A stretch of 64,000 nucleotides of DNA from Salinispora tropica CNB-440 (GCF_000016425.1 NC_009380.1:4964144-5028143), one strand, 5' to 3'. Positions 24,756-34,591 are shown, numbered from the stretch's first letter. Notes: generated by a model from the letters alone, not told the origin. Program-made: numbers and translations.

Positions 24756-26096
24756 TCACACGCGGCTGAGCACCTGGTCCACCGCGATGCCGGCGCTGCC
24801 CAGGTAGCGGACCGGGTCGGTCAGCTCCGCGATCTCGTCGGCGGAGAGGTGCGCGGAGATGTCCGGGTCGGCCCGCAGCACCTCAGCAAGCGACGTGTCC
24901 TGCTTCAGGGCCTCGCGACAGAGTCGATAGAGCAGGTCGTGCGCTTGGCCACGACCCAGCTTGCGGGCAAGAACCATCATGACCGACTCCGACATGATGA
25001 GCCCCTTGGTGATGCCCAGATTGCTGGCCATCCGGTCACCGTGCACCTCGAGCCCCTCCAGCACGAACGCGGCCTGCGCCAGGGCGCCCGACGTGAGGGT
25101 GAAGATGGGAGGCAACTGGATCCACTCGATCTCCCATGGCCCCGTCCCGCGCTCGTGGTCCGATGCCATGGCCTCGAGGAACGCGGCCACGGACTGCCGC
25201 ACGCTGGCCGCGCAGGCCGTTATGTAGCAGCAGGACATCGGATTCCGCTTCTGGGGCATGGTGGAGGAGGAGCCACGGTTCGGCACGAAGGGTTCGGAGA
25301 CCTCCCCGACCTCGGTCATCATCATCGTCTTGACGTCGGTGGCGAACTTGGCGAGCGTGCCGGTGACCAGGCCCAGGAAGCAGGCCACCTCCGCGATCCG
25401 GTCATGCTCGGTGTGCCAGGCGATCTCCGGCGTGGCCAGGCCCAACTCCTCGGCGAGCTTCCCCTGCACCTTCATGCCGTCGTGGCCGAGCGAGGCGATC
25501 GTGCCGCAGGCCCCGCCGAACTCGACGACCTCGACCCGGGGGCGCAGGTCGGCGAGGCGTTCCCGGTGGCGCAGCAGCGACGCCAACAGGCGCGCCATCT
25601 TGAACCCGAAAGTGATGGGTACCCCCTGTTGGAGGTTGGAGCGACCGACCATCGGCAGGTCACGGTGCTCACGGGCCAGCGCGGCGGTGGCGGCGACGGC
25701 CCGGCCGAGCAGCTCCTCGATCACATCGAGTGAGGCCCTGATCTGCAGGATGGTGGCGCTGTCGGTGATGTCCTGGGTTGTCGCACCCCAGTGACACCAG
25801 TTTCCACCCTCGCCGGCCAGCTCCTGGAGCTGGTGCACCAGCGGCAGAACGGGGTAGCCGATCGCGACCGTTTCCTGGGCGAGCTTGTCCATGTCGATGT
25901 TCTCGATGCGGCACGCATCAGATATCGCCGCCGCGGCGTCCCGCGGGATCACTCCAATCGCACCCTGCGCCCGGGAGAGCGCGGCTTCGACCTCCAGGTA
26001 GCGGCGGGTGCGGCCCTCGTCTGACCAGATCGCCCGCACCCGGGGCTCGCCGAAGATGTCTCGGAACACCAGGCTGTCGATAGCGCTCGTCGGCAT
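24756..26096 (-). CDS. fumarase/aspartase superfamily lyase (PcaB / adenylosuccinate-lyase-like)
   Basis: A 446-residue homotetrameric lyase. The superfamily signature GSSSTMPQKRNPMSC (about 275-290) with the flexible catalytic-serine loop is intact. The other conserved stretches are GATTQDITDSA (about 100-110) and GRSNLQQGVPITFGFK. The sequence is closer to 3-carboxy-cis,cis-muconate cycloisomerase and the 'second' adenylosuccinate-lyase-like proteins than to housekeeping PurB. AGAAGGA precedes ATG 26096. No protocatechuate or purine genes lie nearby, so the substrate is uncertain. Confidence 0.85.
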   Translation of the reverse strand: MPTSAIDSLVFRDIFGEPRVRAIWSDEGRTRRYLEVEAALSRAQGAIGVIPRDAAAAISDACRIENIDMDKLAQETVAIGYPVLPLVHQLQELAGEGGNWCHWGATTQDITDSATILQIRASLDVIEELLGRAVAATAALAREHRDLPMVGRSNLQQGVPITFGFKMARLLASLLRHRERLADLRPRVEVVEFGGACGTIASLGHDGMKVQGKLAEELGLATPEIAWHTEHDRIAEVACFLGLVTGTLAKFATDVKTMMMTEVGEVSEPFVPNRGSSSTMPQKRNPMSCCYITACAASVRQSVAAFLEAMASDHERGTGPWEIEWIQLPPIFTLTSGALAQAAFVLEGLEVHGDRMASNLGITKGLIMSESVMMVLARKLGRGQAHDLLYRLCREALKQDTSLAEVLRADPDISAHLSADEIAELTDPVRYLGSAGIAVDQVLSRV

Positions 26097-26212
26097 TGTT
26101 TCCTTCTGTCCTCAGCTCGCCATCTGATTACCTACGGTTGTCCGAATCTAACAGCAGGTCACGCCAACCGAAGGTGGTCGGACGTTTCCCACAACCAGGC
26201 CCTTCGACGTCG

Positions 26213-28192
26213 TCACGGCGCACTCGTCCCGGCGGCAGCGGTCTGCCTCGGTAGCGGTACGCGGGTGTCGTAGCCGGCAGCTTGGAGGGTGAACAACTCG
26301 GCGTACCGACCACCGGTGGCGAGGAGGTCGTCGTGGGTACCGGCTTCGACGAGCCGGCCGTGGTGCAGGACGTAGATGCGGTCGGCGTGGCGGACGTTGG
26401 CGAGCCGGTGGGTGATGAGGATGGTGATCCCGTGGCCCTGCCGGTCCCGGATGGACTGGAACAGGGCGTCCTCCGCCCGCGGGTCGAGTGCCGAGGAGGG
26501 CTCGTCCATGATGAGCAGGTCGGCGTCCCGAAGGAAGCCTCGGGCAGCCGTGATGCGTTGCCACTGCCCACCGGAGAGGTCCTGACCGCCGGCGAAGGTT
26601 CGGTCGAGCAGGGTCTCGTAGCCGTGCGGCAGGTCGCTGATCATGCTGTGGGCGACCGCGCGGCTGGCAGCGGCCTCGATGCGATCCTGCTCTGGGGTGG
26701 TGGTGAGGTCACCGATGGCGATGTTCGTGGCGGCGGTGAACGGCCACTTGTGGTATTCCTGCGTCACCACGGCGATCCGGGCCCGCAACGCGTCGGTGTC
26801 CCAGTCGTCGGTGGACCGACCGTTGTAGCGGATGGTCCCGCCGGTGGGCGTCCGCAGGGTGGCGATCATCGTGGCGAGGGTGGACTTGCCGGAGCCGTTT
26901 TCTCCCACGAGCGCCACCGTCTGCCCCGCCTCAATGGTCAGGCTGACCTGGTCGACGGCGGCGGTGTCCCGGTCGGGATAGCGCAGGCTGACCGCGTCGA
27001 CCGTGACGGTACGCAACGGCTGCGGCGGCACCGGGCGGTCGACGTCGCCGGTTCGCGGCTCGGGCAGGTATTCGGCGGCGCGGGTCATGAAGCCGGTGTA
27101 GTCGCGGAAGTGCTGGCCCTCGGTGTAGGCGCGGTCCATCTGGAAGGTGACCACCGTCAGGGATCGCTGCGCGGACTGTACGGCGATGACGCCGGTAGCC
27201 GCGGCGGCGAGGGGGATGTGTCCTTCGACCAGCAGGACGCCGAGCAGCGCGTAGACCACGGCGGTGGCGAACCCACCGATCATCGCGCCGACGGTGGTGG
27301 TTGTGGTGACCCGACGGGCCAGGGCGAGCTGGATACCGGTCTCGACCCCCATCACCCGGTCGTACTGGTCGAGCAGGAAGGACCGCAGCCCGTAGCTGCG
27401 TAGCTCGGGGGCGGAGTCGCGTTCGGCCATCAACCGGTGCAGCAGCCACAATCGACGCCGCCGCACCGACCCCGCCGCGTACGTCTGATAGCGCAGGTGC
27501 CCGGCGCGCAGCGAGGCCCATCCGTTCGGCACCGTGGCCACCAGCAGGGCCACCAGCAACAGCGGGTGGATCACCACGACGGCGACCGCGACGGCGAGCA
27601 CACCGGTGAGGCCGGCGAGGAGGTTCATCGACGCCTGCACCAGGCCGGTGGTGGAGTCCGCGCCACGGGATGCCCGCTCCATGTCGTCGGCGAAGGCGTC
27701 CGCGTCGAACGCCTCCAGCCGTACGGCCGTGGTCACCTCGAACAGGCCCCGTTCCACCTCCCGGTCCACCTTCGGGCTCAGGCCGTTCTGGGCGTACCCC
27801 ATCGCGGTGGCCATGCCCGCGCGCAACGCGGTCACCGCCGCGAGGGTGACCAGGGCGGGTAGCGCGGCGAGTACCTTGTCGGCGGTCGGGCCGCCGGCGA
27901 ACAACTCCACCAGCACCCGCTGCGCCGCGAGCAGCCCGAAGGCGGCCAGCACTCCGGCGCCCACCGTGGTGGCCGCCACGACCAGGGTGCGGAGCCGGTC
28001 GGCCCGCCAGCTGACGGCCAGCGCCGCACCCACCAGTCGGGGCAGCTCGGAGAAGACCGCGAAGAGACCGGCCTGCGCCCGCGCTCGCACTCCGGTCTCC
28101 CACCACATCTGGCGCAACTCCGGTAGCGCCGGCTCTCGCTGGGTCGGCTTCGACTGGTCGGACGGGCGGTCGGGCAGGCTGGTTGTCGGCAT
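26213..28192 (-). CDS. ABC transporter, fused permease and ATPase (exporter type)
   Basis: A 659-residue half-transporter that would act as a dimer to export a compound or peptide. The membrane domain (about 30-370) has six predicted helices, including TVGAGVLAAFGLLAAQRVLVE and IGGFATAVVYALLGVLLVEG. The ATPase domain has Walker A GENGSGKST, signature LSGGQ, Walker B LLIMDEPSSALD and the switch His in ITHRLANV. ATG 28192 is preferred over upstream in-frame ATG 28234 because the latter adds only basic residues. The convergent lyase lies 116 bp downstream, and a small HTH gene is divergent upstream. Confidence 0.92.
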   Translation of the reverse strand: MPTTSLPDRPSDQSKPTQREPALPELRQMWWETGVRARAQAGLFAVFSELPRLVGAALAVSWRADRLRTLVVAATTVGAGVLAAFGLLAAQRVLVELFAGGPTADKVLAALPALVTLAAVTALRAGMATAMGYAQNGLSPKVDREVERGLFEVTTAVRLEAFDADAFADDMERASRGADSTTGLVQASMNLLAGLTGVLAVAVAVVVIHPLLLVALLVATVPNGWASLRAGHLRYQTYAAGSVRRRRLWLLHRLMAERDSAPELRSYGLRSFLLDQYDRVMGVETGIQLALARRVTTTTTVGAMIGGFATAVVYALLGVLLVEGHIPLAAAATGVIAVQSAQRSLTVVTFQMDRAYTEGQHFRDYTGFMTRAAEYLPEPRTGDVDRPVPPQPLRTVTVDAVSLRYPDRDTAAVDQVSLTIEAGQTVALVGENGSGKSTLATMIATLRTPTGGTIRYNGRSTDDWDTDALRARIAVVTQEYHKWPFTAATNIAIGDLTTTPEQDRIEAAASRAVAHSMISDLPHGYETLLDRTFAGGQDLSGGQWQRITAARGFLRDADLLIMDEPSSALDPRAEDALFQSIRDRQGHGITILITHRLANVRHADRIYVLHHGRLVEAGTHDDLLATGGRYAELFTLQAAGYDTRVPLPRQTAAAGTSAP

Positions 28193-28368
28193 GCGGGGAC
28201 CGTAGAACCGGCAGCGAGGACGCGCCCGCAGCACCGCGCGCCGACATTGTCGGTAGCCGCGACACCGATTCCGACATCACCCGAACGCGTCGACGACACC
28301 GGGCAGAAGTGTCACCGCCGGCAGCTACGGTGTTCGCTCATCGTGACCGCGACCCGGGGGTGGCAGCG

Positions 28369-28869
28369 ATGCGCGACACCGACGACACCAGGACCGCCCG
28401 CCACGCCCTCGGCCGTCGCCTCGCCGAGCTGCGCCGCGCCGCCGGGCAGACCCAGCACGGTCTCGCTCGGCTCGTCCAGTACGGACGCAGCTCCGTGGCG
28501 AACACCGAGACCGGCCGCCAGCACCCGGAACGGCCCTTCTGGACCCGCTGCGACGAGGCGCTGCGCACCGGTGGAGTGCTCACCGCCGAATACGACCGCA
28601 TCGCGAACCGGGACCACCGCCACCGTGCGGTCCAGTCGCGCGGCCGTGCCGGCCCGCCCAGCGACCCCCCACCCAGGTGGTGGGAGGCCGTGGACGACAC
28701 CGAAGGCTACTCACCGGCCGCCCTCGTGGCCCGGCTGTGTCTCCTGCGCCACGATGTGGACCGCGCGATCGTCGCGCTGACCTGGCTTGGCTACCACCCC
28801 ACCGCGACGATCAACCACTCCGGGTCGCCCGCGGAGACAAACGAGGACTGGTCCGCGACATCGTCGTAG
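28369..28869 (+). CDS. XRE-type helix-turn-helix protein, probably 3'-truncated
   Basis: A 166-residue protein from ATG 28369 with an N-terminal Cro/C1-type HTH (LGRRLAELRRAAGQTQHGLARLVQYGRSSVANTETGRQHP, residues 9-47). Related actinobacterial regulators carry a longer C-terminal domain of 200 or more residues. Here the frame runs 79 bases into the end of the convergent glucanase gene, and its last 25 residues (ATINHSGSPAETNEDWSATSS) look like non-coding read-through. I infer that the original 3' part was lost. It is divergent from the ABC exporter and could regulate it. Confidence 0.6.
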   Translation: MRDTDDTRTARHALGRRLAELRRAAGQTQHGLARLVQYGRSSVANTETGRQHPERPFWTRCDEALRTGGVLTAEYDRIANRDHRHRAVQSRGRAGPPSDPPPRWWEAVDDTEGYSPAALVARLCLLRHDVDRAIVALTWLGYHPTATINHSGSPAETNEDWSATSS

Positions 28870-30527
28870 GGGAAGCCATAGGAGAGGCCGTCGATGGACT
28901 GCTCGTGCCAGAACTCCGCGTAGTAGTTCGCCGGTGCCTGCTGGTAGAAGAGGTTCGGGTCCTCCCACTGCGCTCGGGACAGGTGGGCGACGTGCCGGTT
29001 CAGCGCGGCACAACCGTCCGGGTCACTTGCCAGCGGTCCGGAGCACCCGAAGATCTGAGCGGTGGAGGCGGGGATCCCAACCGACGACGCGTACCCGCTC
29101 AGGTAGTCGGCGTATTGACCGCCCGAGCGGAACTGGGGCGTGTTGCCGGGGGACGGCACGCGATACGGCGCCTCGATCGTGGCGAGGTGCTTGAACTCGG
29201 CCGGCATCGCCGCCGAGAACCGCTGGAACGTCGTGTCGCGGTCCTCGGCGAAGATCGCTTCGGTCTCCCCGACCGCGTTGTCGTATCCGCCACCGGCGCG
29301 GAGCCGCATCGCCAGTTTGAGCCCGAACGCGTCCACCCGGGTGGTGTTGCCGTTGAAGCGGTCCGCGGCGACGGTGAACTCGACGAAGTCACGGTACTGG
29401 CTGGTCGGTGAGCCAAGGTAGAAGTACATTCGGCCAGCCGAGTTCGCCGGCATGTCGATGTAGGGCTGTTCGGCGATGGAGCGAGTCTGACCGCCGAAGC
29501 TCCAGTACACCTGGCTGTCGGGGTACCGTCCGTTGGTACGGTTCAAGATCTTGACCGTGAGGACGTTCTGGGCAGGCGGGATCGTACTGGTGTCACCCCA
29601 GAAGTCGTCGCTCGGCGGCGGATCCGACTCCGCCGTACGCACGACGAACTCCCACAGCGAGTAGCCGTACGGGGTGTTGCGGGCCGTGCCGTACATCCGC
29701 ACGTACCGTCCCGTGCCGGAGACATCGAGCGTCTGCACACCACCGGCGCCGGTCGTGGTGGCGTAGTGGGTGGTCCACGGCCCGTTGGGGTTGTCGGCGG
29801 TCTGGATCTCGAACGCTCGCGCGGAGGCCGCCTCCCACTCCAGGACGACCTGGCAGATGGTTCGGACCGCACCGAGATCGACCCGAATCCACTGCGGATC
29901 GGCGAAGGCGCTCGACCAGCGGGTGGCGGTGTTACCGTCCACGGCCGCCGCGGCCGGGGTGGTGGAGATCTCGACCGAGGAGGCCGTCGCCCCCCGACCG
30001 AGTGCCGCATTACCCGTGCAGGTGGAGCCGCTGGTGCCGTAGACCTCGAACTCCCACAGGGAGTAGCCCCGGTCGGTGCCGTAGAGCCGGACGTACCGCC
30101 CGGTGCCGCTGACCGTGAGGTTCTGGGTGCCGCCCGTCCCGGTGGCCGTCTGGTAGACCGTCTGCCAGGGGCCGGAAGGGCTTGCGGAGACCTGGATCTG
30201 GAAGGCACTCGCGTTGGCGGCCTCCCACCGCAGGGTTACCTGGCTGATCGTGGCGGTGACGCCCAGGTCGACCTGGAGCCACTGCGGATCGCTGAAATCG
30301 CTCGACCATCGGGTGTCCGGGTCGCCGTCGGTGGCGGCGGTGGCGGGGGTGTCCGCTAGTTCGACCGAGGAGGCGGTGGTCGGCTTTCCCGTGGACAGCA
30401 GGACGGCTGCGGCCTGGGTCCGCTGGGCGGGAAGCGTCAGGACGGTGGCGAGCAGGATGAGTGGGACCGCAAACGCTAGCGCGAGGCGGTAGCGCGAACG
30501 GTGGGAGATCAGGCGAGCTGTCGGCAT
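28791..30527 (-). CDS. secreted GH64-type beta-1,3-glucanase with two CBM32 (F5/8 C) domains
   Basis: A 578-residue secreted enzyme. After a signal peptide (cleavage near TQAAA), two discoidin-like CBM32 domains follow, both containing TRWSS, DPQW and SLWEFEVYG/SLWEFVV (about 40-165 and 175-305). A short PPPSDD linker leads to a catalytic domain of about 260 residues: VLTVKILNRTNGRYPDSQVY, GRMYFYLGSP, VEFTVAADRFNGNTTRVD, and a C-terminal YGFPYDDVADQSSF. This fits GH64, the thaumatin-like laminaripentaose-producing beta-1,3-glucanases. ATG 30527 follows GGGAG. A LacI-type palindrome lies 42 bases upstream. The stop overlaps the end of the convergent HTH gene. Confidence 0.85.
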   Translation of the reverse strand: MPTARLISHRSRYRLALAFAVPLILLATVLTLPAQRTQAAAVLLSTGKPTTASSVELADTPATAATDGDPDTRWSSDFSDPQWLQVDLGVTATISQVTLRWEAANASAFQIQVSASPSGPWQTVYQTATGTGGTQNLTVSGTGRYVRLYGTDRGYSLWEFEVYGTSGSTCTGNAALGRGATASSVEISTTPAAAAVDGNTATRWSSAFADPQWIRVDLGAVRTICQVVLEWEAASARAFEIQTADNPNGPWTTHYATTTGAGGVQTLDVSGTGRYVRMYGTARNTPYGYSLWEFVVRTAESDPPPSDDFWGDTSTIPPAQNVLTVKILNRTNGRYPDSQVYWSFGGQTRSIAEQPYIDMPANSAGRMYFYLGSPTSQYRDFVEFTVAADRFNGNTTRVDAFGLKLAMRLRAGGGYDNAVGETEAIFAEDRDTTFQRFSAAMPAEFKHLATIEAPYRVPSPGNTPQFRSGGQYADYLSGYASSVGIPASTAQIFGCSGPLASDPDGCAALNRHVAHLSRAQWEDPNLFYQQAPANYYAEFWHEQSIDGLSYGFPYDDVADQSSFVSAGDPEWLIVAVGW

Positions 30528-30568
30528 GACGGGGCTCCCGGACGGGTGGTGGTGGTGGTGACGATGCG

Positions 30569-30582
30569 TGAGAGCGCTCTCA
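30569..30582. promoter_or_regulatory. LacI-family operator TGAGAGCGCTCTCA upstream of the glucanase
   Basis: A perfect 14-bp palindrome with the central AGCGCT of LacI-family sites. It differs from the CebR box TGGGAGCGCTCCCA at only two symmetric positions. It sits 42 bases before the glucanase start, where a sugar-released repressor would act. Confidence 0.75.
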
Positions 30583-30726
30583 AGCCTCATCGACATACTC
30601 CGATTAGTCAAGCCGTGCCCGGCCGACACCGTCGCCCCGACGGATTCACCAACCGCTAACTGCCCGTTAGTGCACCTTTTGGACCATTGATCCAAGGCAT
30701 TTGTCCGGAGCTGTACAAAATTAGGG

Positions 30727-32019
30727 GTGACGACGAACAGGAACCGGTGTAAGCAGCCGCGACGCCGCACGACCACTGTGGTGACAGCGCTGCTCGGAGC
30801 TGCCCTGCTTGGATTTACCGCCACCCCCATGCCGGTGTCGGCGAACGAGGCAACCCTGCCCCTCGGCGACTCCGACCTGGTGGAGACTCGCAGCAGCGAG
30901 ACGCTCGCCCAGGGCGTCACGCTGACCCGGATCGTCCGCGGCACCGAGCCCGCACCGATCGATCAGATCGGCGACACTCCCCGTGGCCCTTGGGTGGTCA
31001 ATGTCCTGACGATCGACCCCACGCAGAGCAAGGGGCACCTCGCCGCCACCTACGGACCGGACCTGGCCGGAGTCGAAAAGACCACCGACCTCGTCCGCGA
31101 GGCTGACGCGCTGGTCGGGGTCAACGCCTCCTTCTTCACCTTCACCGCCAGCGCCGAGTACCCCGGCGACCCTGTTGGCCTGGGGATATACGGCGGGCGG
31201 CTCCTCAGCGAGCCCACCGGTGACGCCGCGGAGGCAGACCTGGTCCTCGATGCCAAGAACCACAAGGTGCTCATGGGCCAGTTGCGGTGGACCGGTAGCG
31301 TCCGAAACGCCCAGACCAAGATCAGCCTTCCACTGGAGTACATCAACCACCCGCCGGTTGTCCCGGACCCCTGCACTGATCTTCCAGACCCGACCCAGTG
31401 CGCCGACTCCGGCGACACGGTGCGATTCACGCCGGAGTTCGCCGCCAGCACGCCGTCCGGGCCGGGCGTCGAGGTCGTCCTCGACAGCAAGGGCTGTGTG
31501 GTCCGGACCACGACCACCCGCGGTACGACTCTCGCCCAGGACCAGACCTCCCTACAGGCGACCGGGCGGGAAGCGGCGGATCTGCTCGCCGTGGCGCAGG
31601 GCTGCGTGAAGCACTCCAGCTCCCTGCAGGACGAGGCGGGTAAGAAGATTCCGCTGCGCCCCGGGACGTTCGCCGTGAACGGCCGCTACCGGCTGGTGAA
31701 GGACGGGCAGATCGTCGCGCCATCCGGCTCGGACAGCTTCTTCGATCGCCACCCGCGCACCATCGCCGGAACCACCCTCGACGGCAAGATTGTGCTCGTG
31801 ACCATCGATGGCCGGCAGACCACCAGCGTTGGCACCACCATGACCGAGACCGCCTCGGTCGCCGCCGCACTCGGCATGCACGACGCGGTCAATCTGGATG
31901 GCGGTGGATCAACCACAATGTCGGTCGAAGGCTCCCTGGTCAACCAGCCGAGCGGCAACGAGGAGCGGCCCGTCGGCGACGCGCTCGTCTACATCGATCG
32001 CACGTTCGACGATCGCTGA
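30727..32019 (+). CDS. secreted phosphodiester glycosidase (NAGPA-domain) protein
   Basis: A 430-residue exported protein with a signal peptide (cleavage near VSANE). The NAGPA domain shows the conserved order GHLAATYGPDLA, LVGVNASFFTF (early), TFAVNGRYRLVKDG, RHPRTIAGTTLDGKIVLVTIDGR, and DAVNLDGGGSTTMSVEG near the end. Members cleave phosphodiester-linked sugars, such as uncovering mannose-6-phosphate in mammals or trimming glycopolymers in bacteria. Cell-wall teichoic-acid-like polymers are possible substrates. GTG 30727 is used. It is divergent from the glucanase, and its end faces a methyltransferase across a terminator. Confidence 0.87.
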   Translation: MTTNRNRCKQPRRRTTTVVTALLGAALLGFTATPMPVSANEATLPLGDSDLVETRSSETLAQGVTLTRIVRGTEPAPIDQIGDTPRGPWVVNVLTIDPTQSKGHLAATYGPDLAGVEKTTDLVREADALVGVNASFFTFTASAEYPGDPVGLGIYGGRLLSEPTGDAAEADLVLDAKNHKVLMGQLRWTGSVRNAQTKISLPLEYINHPPVVPDPCTDLPDPTQCADSGDTVRFTPEFAASTPSGPGVEVVLDSKGCVVRTTTTRGTTLAQDQTSLQATGREAADLLAVAQGCVKHSSSLQDEAGKKIPLRPGTFAVNGRYRLVKDGQIVAPSGSDSFFDRHPRTIAGTTLDGKIVLVTIDGRQTTSVGTTMTETASVAAALGMHDAVNLDGGGSTTMSVEGSLVNQPSGNEERPVGDALVYIDRTFDDR

Positions 32020-32028
32020 CCGGTGGGG

Positions 32029-32071
32029 AGTCCGGCTGGTCGGATCGGGAGTAACCCTAATCAGCCGGACT
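32029..32071. terminator. bidirectional terminator hairpin between convergent genes
   Basis: AGTCCGGCTG and CAGCCGGACT form a perfect 10-bp stem in the 138-bp gap between the glycosidase (rightward) and the NRPS-cluster methyltransferase (leftward). No strong U-run is present, which is common in this phylum. Confidence 0.7.
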
Positions 32072-32157
32072 TCTCCCCCTCCGCCCCCGCCGGCGACCGG
32101 CCGACCGCGGCGGCCGTCGGCGAGGCGGCATCGACGGTCCGAGAACCGGCGGCGGGG

Positions 32158-33228
32158 TCAGGACGGTGACGAGCACGCCAACCGCGCGGTCACCAGATGG
32201 TCAGTCTCCGAGCCAGCGAGCACCTGCTGCCGTACGTCGGTGAAGCCGGCCTCGTGCAGCAGCCCGACGAGTTCGTCGTGGCCGTAGGCCCGGCCCCCCT
32301 GGGTGTGGAAGAGGTTCAGACTGAACATCCGGACGAAGGCCTCACCCGGACCGGTCGCCGGTTGCTCCGGTGCCGCGGCGAGCGGTTCGAGCAGGGCCAC
32401 CCGGCCGCCGGGGCGCAGTGCGGCGGCGACCCGACGCAGCAGGGTCAGCGTCTCGGCCGCCTGGTAGCCGTGCACGATATTGAACAGCAACGCCAGATCG
32501 TGACCGGTACCAAAGTCGGCCTCGAAGAGGTCACCGGCGCGAAGCGTGCACCGGTCGGTCAGGCCGGCGGCGGCGATGGTCTCCGCCCCCTGGGCAAGCG
32601 CACCATCGAGGTCCACCACGGTGGCCCGTAGTTGCGGGTGTGCGGTGAGGAAGGCCACCGGATAGCTCGCATGTCCGCCACCGACGTCAAGCAGGCTACC
32701 CGCGTCGGCCGGCACCGGCAGCAGTTCGACGATCTCCGCACGGAGCCCGTCGGCGAGCCGACGCAGCATGGTCTGAAAGTCCGCCAGGACCTCCGGTCGC
32801 CTCTCCAGCCACGCGTAGAAGTCACCGGTCGGAGTGCCGGAGCGAATGGACGACTCCAGATCGTGCCACCAACCGGTGAGCAGCGCCGACCAGAAGGCGA
32901 GCACCGGCGCGAAACTGTCCGGGACGGCCCGCAGGAGCCAGCGGCTCGTGTTGGCGCTGTTGGCGTACCGATCGTCAGCGCGAACCAGATAGCCGAAGCT
33001 GGTCAACGCGTCGAGAAGGATCCGCAGGCCGAGCGGGTCAGTGCCGGTACGGGCGGCGAGCTGCTCGACCGGGAGCGGGCCGCCGGCCAGTTCCTCGAAG
33101 ACTCCCAGCCGAAGCGCGGCGCCAGCGCTGCGGAAGGAGACCGCGTCAAGCAGGTCGAGAAACGCGGCTGGGGCGGCGTCGGAGGCGTGGAACTGCTGCG
33201 CCTCCTCCGGGCTCAACGGCACCGGCAT
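32158..33228 (-). CDS. SAM-dependent methyltransferase of the NRPS cluster
   Basis: A 356-residue methyltransferase of the plant-type O-methyltransferase family (Methyltransf_2) with an N-terminal winged-helix dimerisation domain (FEELAGGPLPVEQLAARTGT, residues 46-65). The SAM-binding motif I is LLDVGGGHASYPVAF (about 185), motif II lies around ATVVDLDG, and later LLRRVAAALRPGGRVALLE is conserved. Relatives methylate O, N or, in the 3-hydroxykynurenine methyltransferases, aromatic C. ATG 33228 follows GAAGGAG. It is the last gene of the cluster, 13 bases behind the MFS gene, and probably decorates the peptide or a precursor. Confidence 0.85.
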   Translation of the reverse strand: MPVPLSPEEAQQFHASDAAPAAFLDLLDAVSFRSAGAALRLGVFEELAGGPLPVEQLAARTGTDPLGLRILLDALTSFGYLVRADDRYANSANTSRWLLRAVPDSFAPVLAFWSALLTGWWHDLESSIRSGTPTGDFYAWLERRPEVLADFQTMLRRLADGLRAEIVELLPVPADAGSLLDVGGGHASYPVAFLTAHPQLRATVVDLDGALAQGAETIAAAGLTDRCTLRAGDLFEADFGTGHDLALLFNIVHGYQAAETLTLLRRVAAALRPGGRVALLEPLAAAPEQPATGPGEAFVRMFSLNLFHTQGGRAYGHDELVGLLHEAGFTDVRQQVLAGSETDHLVTARLACSSPS

Positions 33229-33241
33229 GGCAGGGGCTCCT

Positions 33242-34591
33242 TCACGTGGCGGGTTGGTGGTCGGCGGAGGCGGTCTCGGAGCTCGGGGTGTCGTCGGGGA
33301 TCCCGTCGGGGAGATCGTCGGCACCGCGCAGCACCGGTCGGGTCCAGGCGAGCGCGGCAAGGAACACCATCGCCACTCCGGTAACCGCGAAGAGCAGCGC
33401 GACGCCGCGGCCCTCTCCGGTGCCGATCACCCGGCCGACCGAGTCGGCGAGCCCACCCTCCGGGCGCAGCAGCGGCTCGAAGAGGCCGTCGGCGATCGGC
33501 CCGGCCAGCACGTACGCCAGCGGCACACTGGCGTCACCGATCACCCGGGTGGTGGCGAGCACCCGGCCCAGCACAGAGGGCTCGGTCTTGGTCTGGATCA
33601 GGGTCATGGTGGAGCTGTTCACGATCGGCAGGGTGAAGAGGAAGAGCGGGGCCACCACCCCGATCAGCAAGGCGGACGGAGCCGCCGCGTGCAGCGTGAG
33701 AGCAACTCCCCCGACCGCAAGCCCACCGCAGACAGCCGTGACGCGGCGGGTTGGCCCGCCCCACACCCCCATCACCAGGCTGCCGGCGAAGAGACCGGCA
33801 CCCCCCGCGGACATCAGCAGACCGAGGGTGTCCGCCGTGGCGAACGAGAGGATCAGTGGCTGCACCAGGACCCCGGCGATGCCGAAGAGGAAGTTGTAGG
33901 CGCCGAAGACGACCACGAGCTGGAGCAGGCCCCGACGTTGCCGCAGATACCGCCAGCCGGCGGCGGCTCCCCGCAGCACCGTCTCGGCGGGACCGGATCC
34001 GGCCGGGCGGGTCACCTCGGCGGGCAGCCGGACCAGCAGCAGAGTCGACGCCGCGACCACGAACGTACCCAGGTCGATCGCCATCACCCCGCCGATCCCG
34101 ACGGTTACCACGAGCACCCCGGCGATCAGTGGCGCGGCGATCTGTACCGCCCGGGAGACCTGCATCAGCCCGTTGAACCGGCCCAGATGTCGCTTGCCGA
34201 CCAGCGCCGGGGTCATCGCCTGGTAGGCGACCTGATGCACGGTGGACGCGGTGGCGGTCACCGCGGTCCCCAGGTAGATGTGCCAGACCTGGAGAGCGTC
34301 GGCGACGACCAGCGCGGCGAGCGCCGCCGTGCCGGCGGCGGCCACGGTGTCGGCGACCAGCATCAGGCCACGGCGGTCCCGACGGTCGGCAAGCGCCCCG
34401 GCGAACGGCGCGAACAGGACCGCCGGCAGGGTGGCGGCAATAAAGATCAGCGAGAACTGGGTGACCGAACCGGTGCGCTGATAGACCCAGACGCCGAGGA
34501 CGAACGCGGTAAGACTCGACCCGACCAGAGAGACGAGTTGGCCGAGCCAGATCGCGGCCCACCGGGCAGTGGGCACCGTGCGCTCAGCCAT
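33242..34591 (-). CDS. MFS transporter of the NRPS cluster
   Basis: A 449-residue, 12-helix major facilitator of the MdrA/enterobactin-exporter-like (EntS) type. It begins at ATG 34591 and overlaps the end of the NRPS gene by 8 bases. The helix 2-3 loop has GALADRRDRRGLML (motif A, about 60-73). Hydrophobic stretches alternate throughout, and the last 35 residues are hydrophilic. Its position inside the cluster points to export of, or self-protection against, the peptide product. Confidence 0.9.
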   Translation of the reverse strand: MAERTVPTARWAAIWLGQLVSLVGSSLTAFVLGVWVYQRTGSVTQFSLIFIAATLPAVLFAPFAGALADRRDRRGLMLVADTVAAAGTAALAALVVADALQVWHIYLGTAVTATASTVHQVAYQAMTPALVGKRHLGRFNGLMQVSRAVQIAAPLIAGVLVVTVGIGGVMAIDLGTFVVAASTLLLVRLPAEVTRPAGSGPAETVLRGAAAGWRYLRQRRGLLQLVVVFGAYNFLFGIAGVLVQPLILSFATADTLGLLMSAGGAGLFAGSLVMGVWGGPTRRVTAVCGGLAVGGVALTLHAAAPSALLIGVVAPLFLFTLPIVNSSTMTLIQTKTEPSVLGRVLATTRVIGDASVPLAYVLAGPIADGLFEPLLRPEGGLADSVGRVIGTGEGRGVALLFAVTGVAMVFLAALAWTRPVLRGADDLPDGIPDDTPSSETASADHQPAT

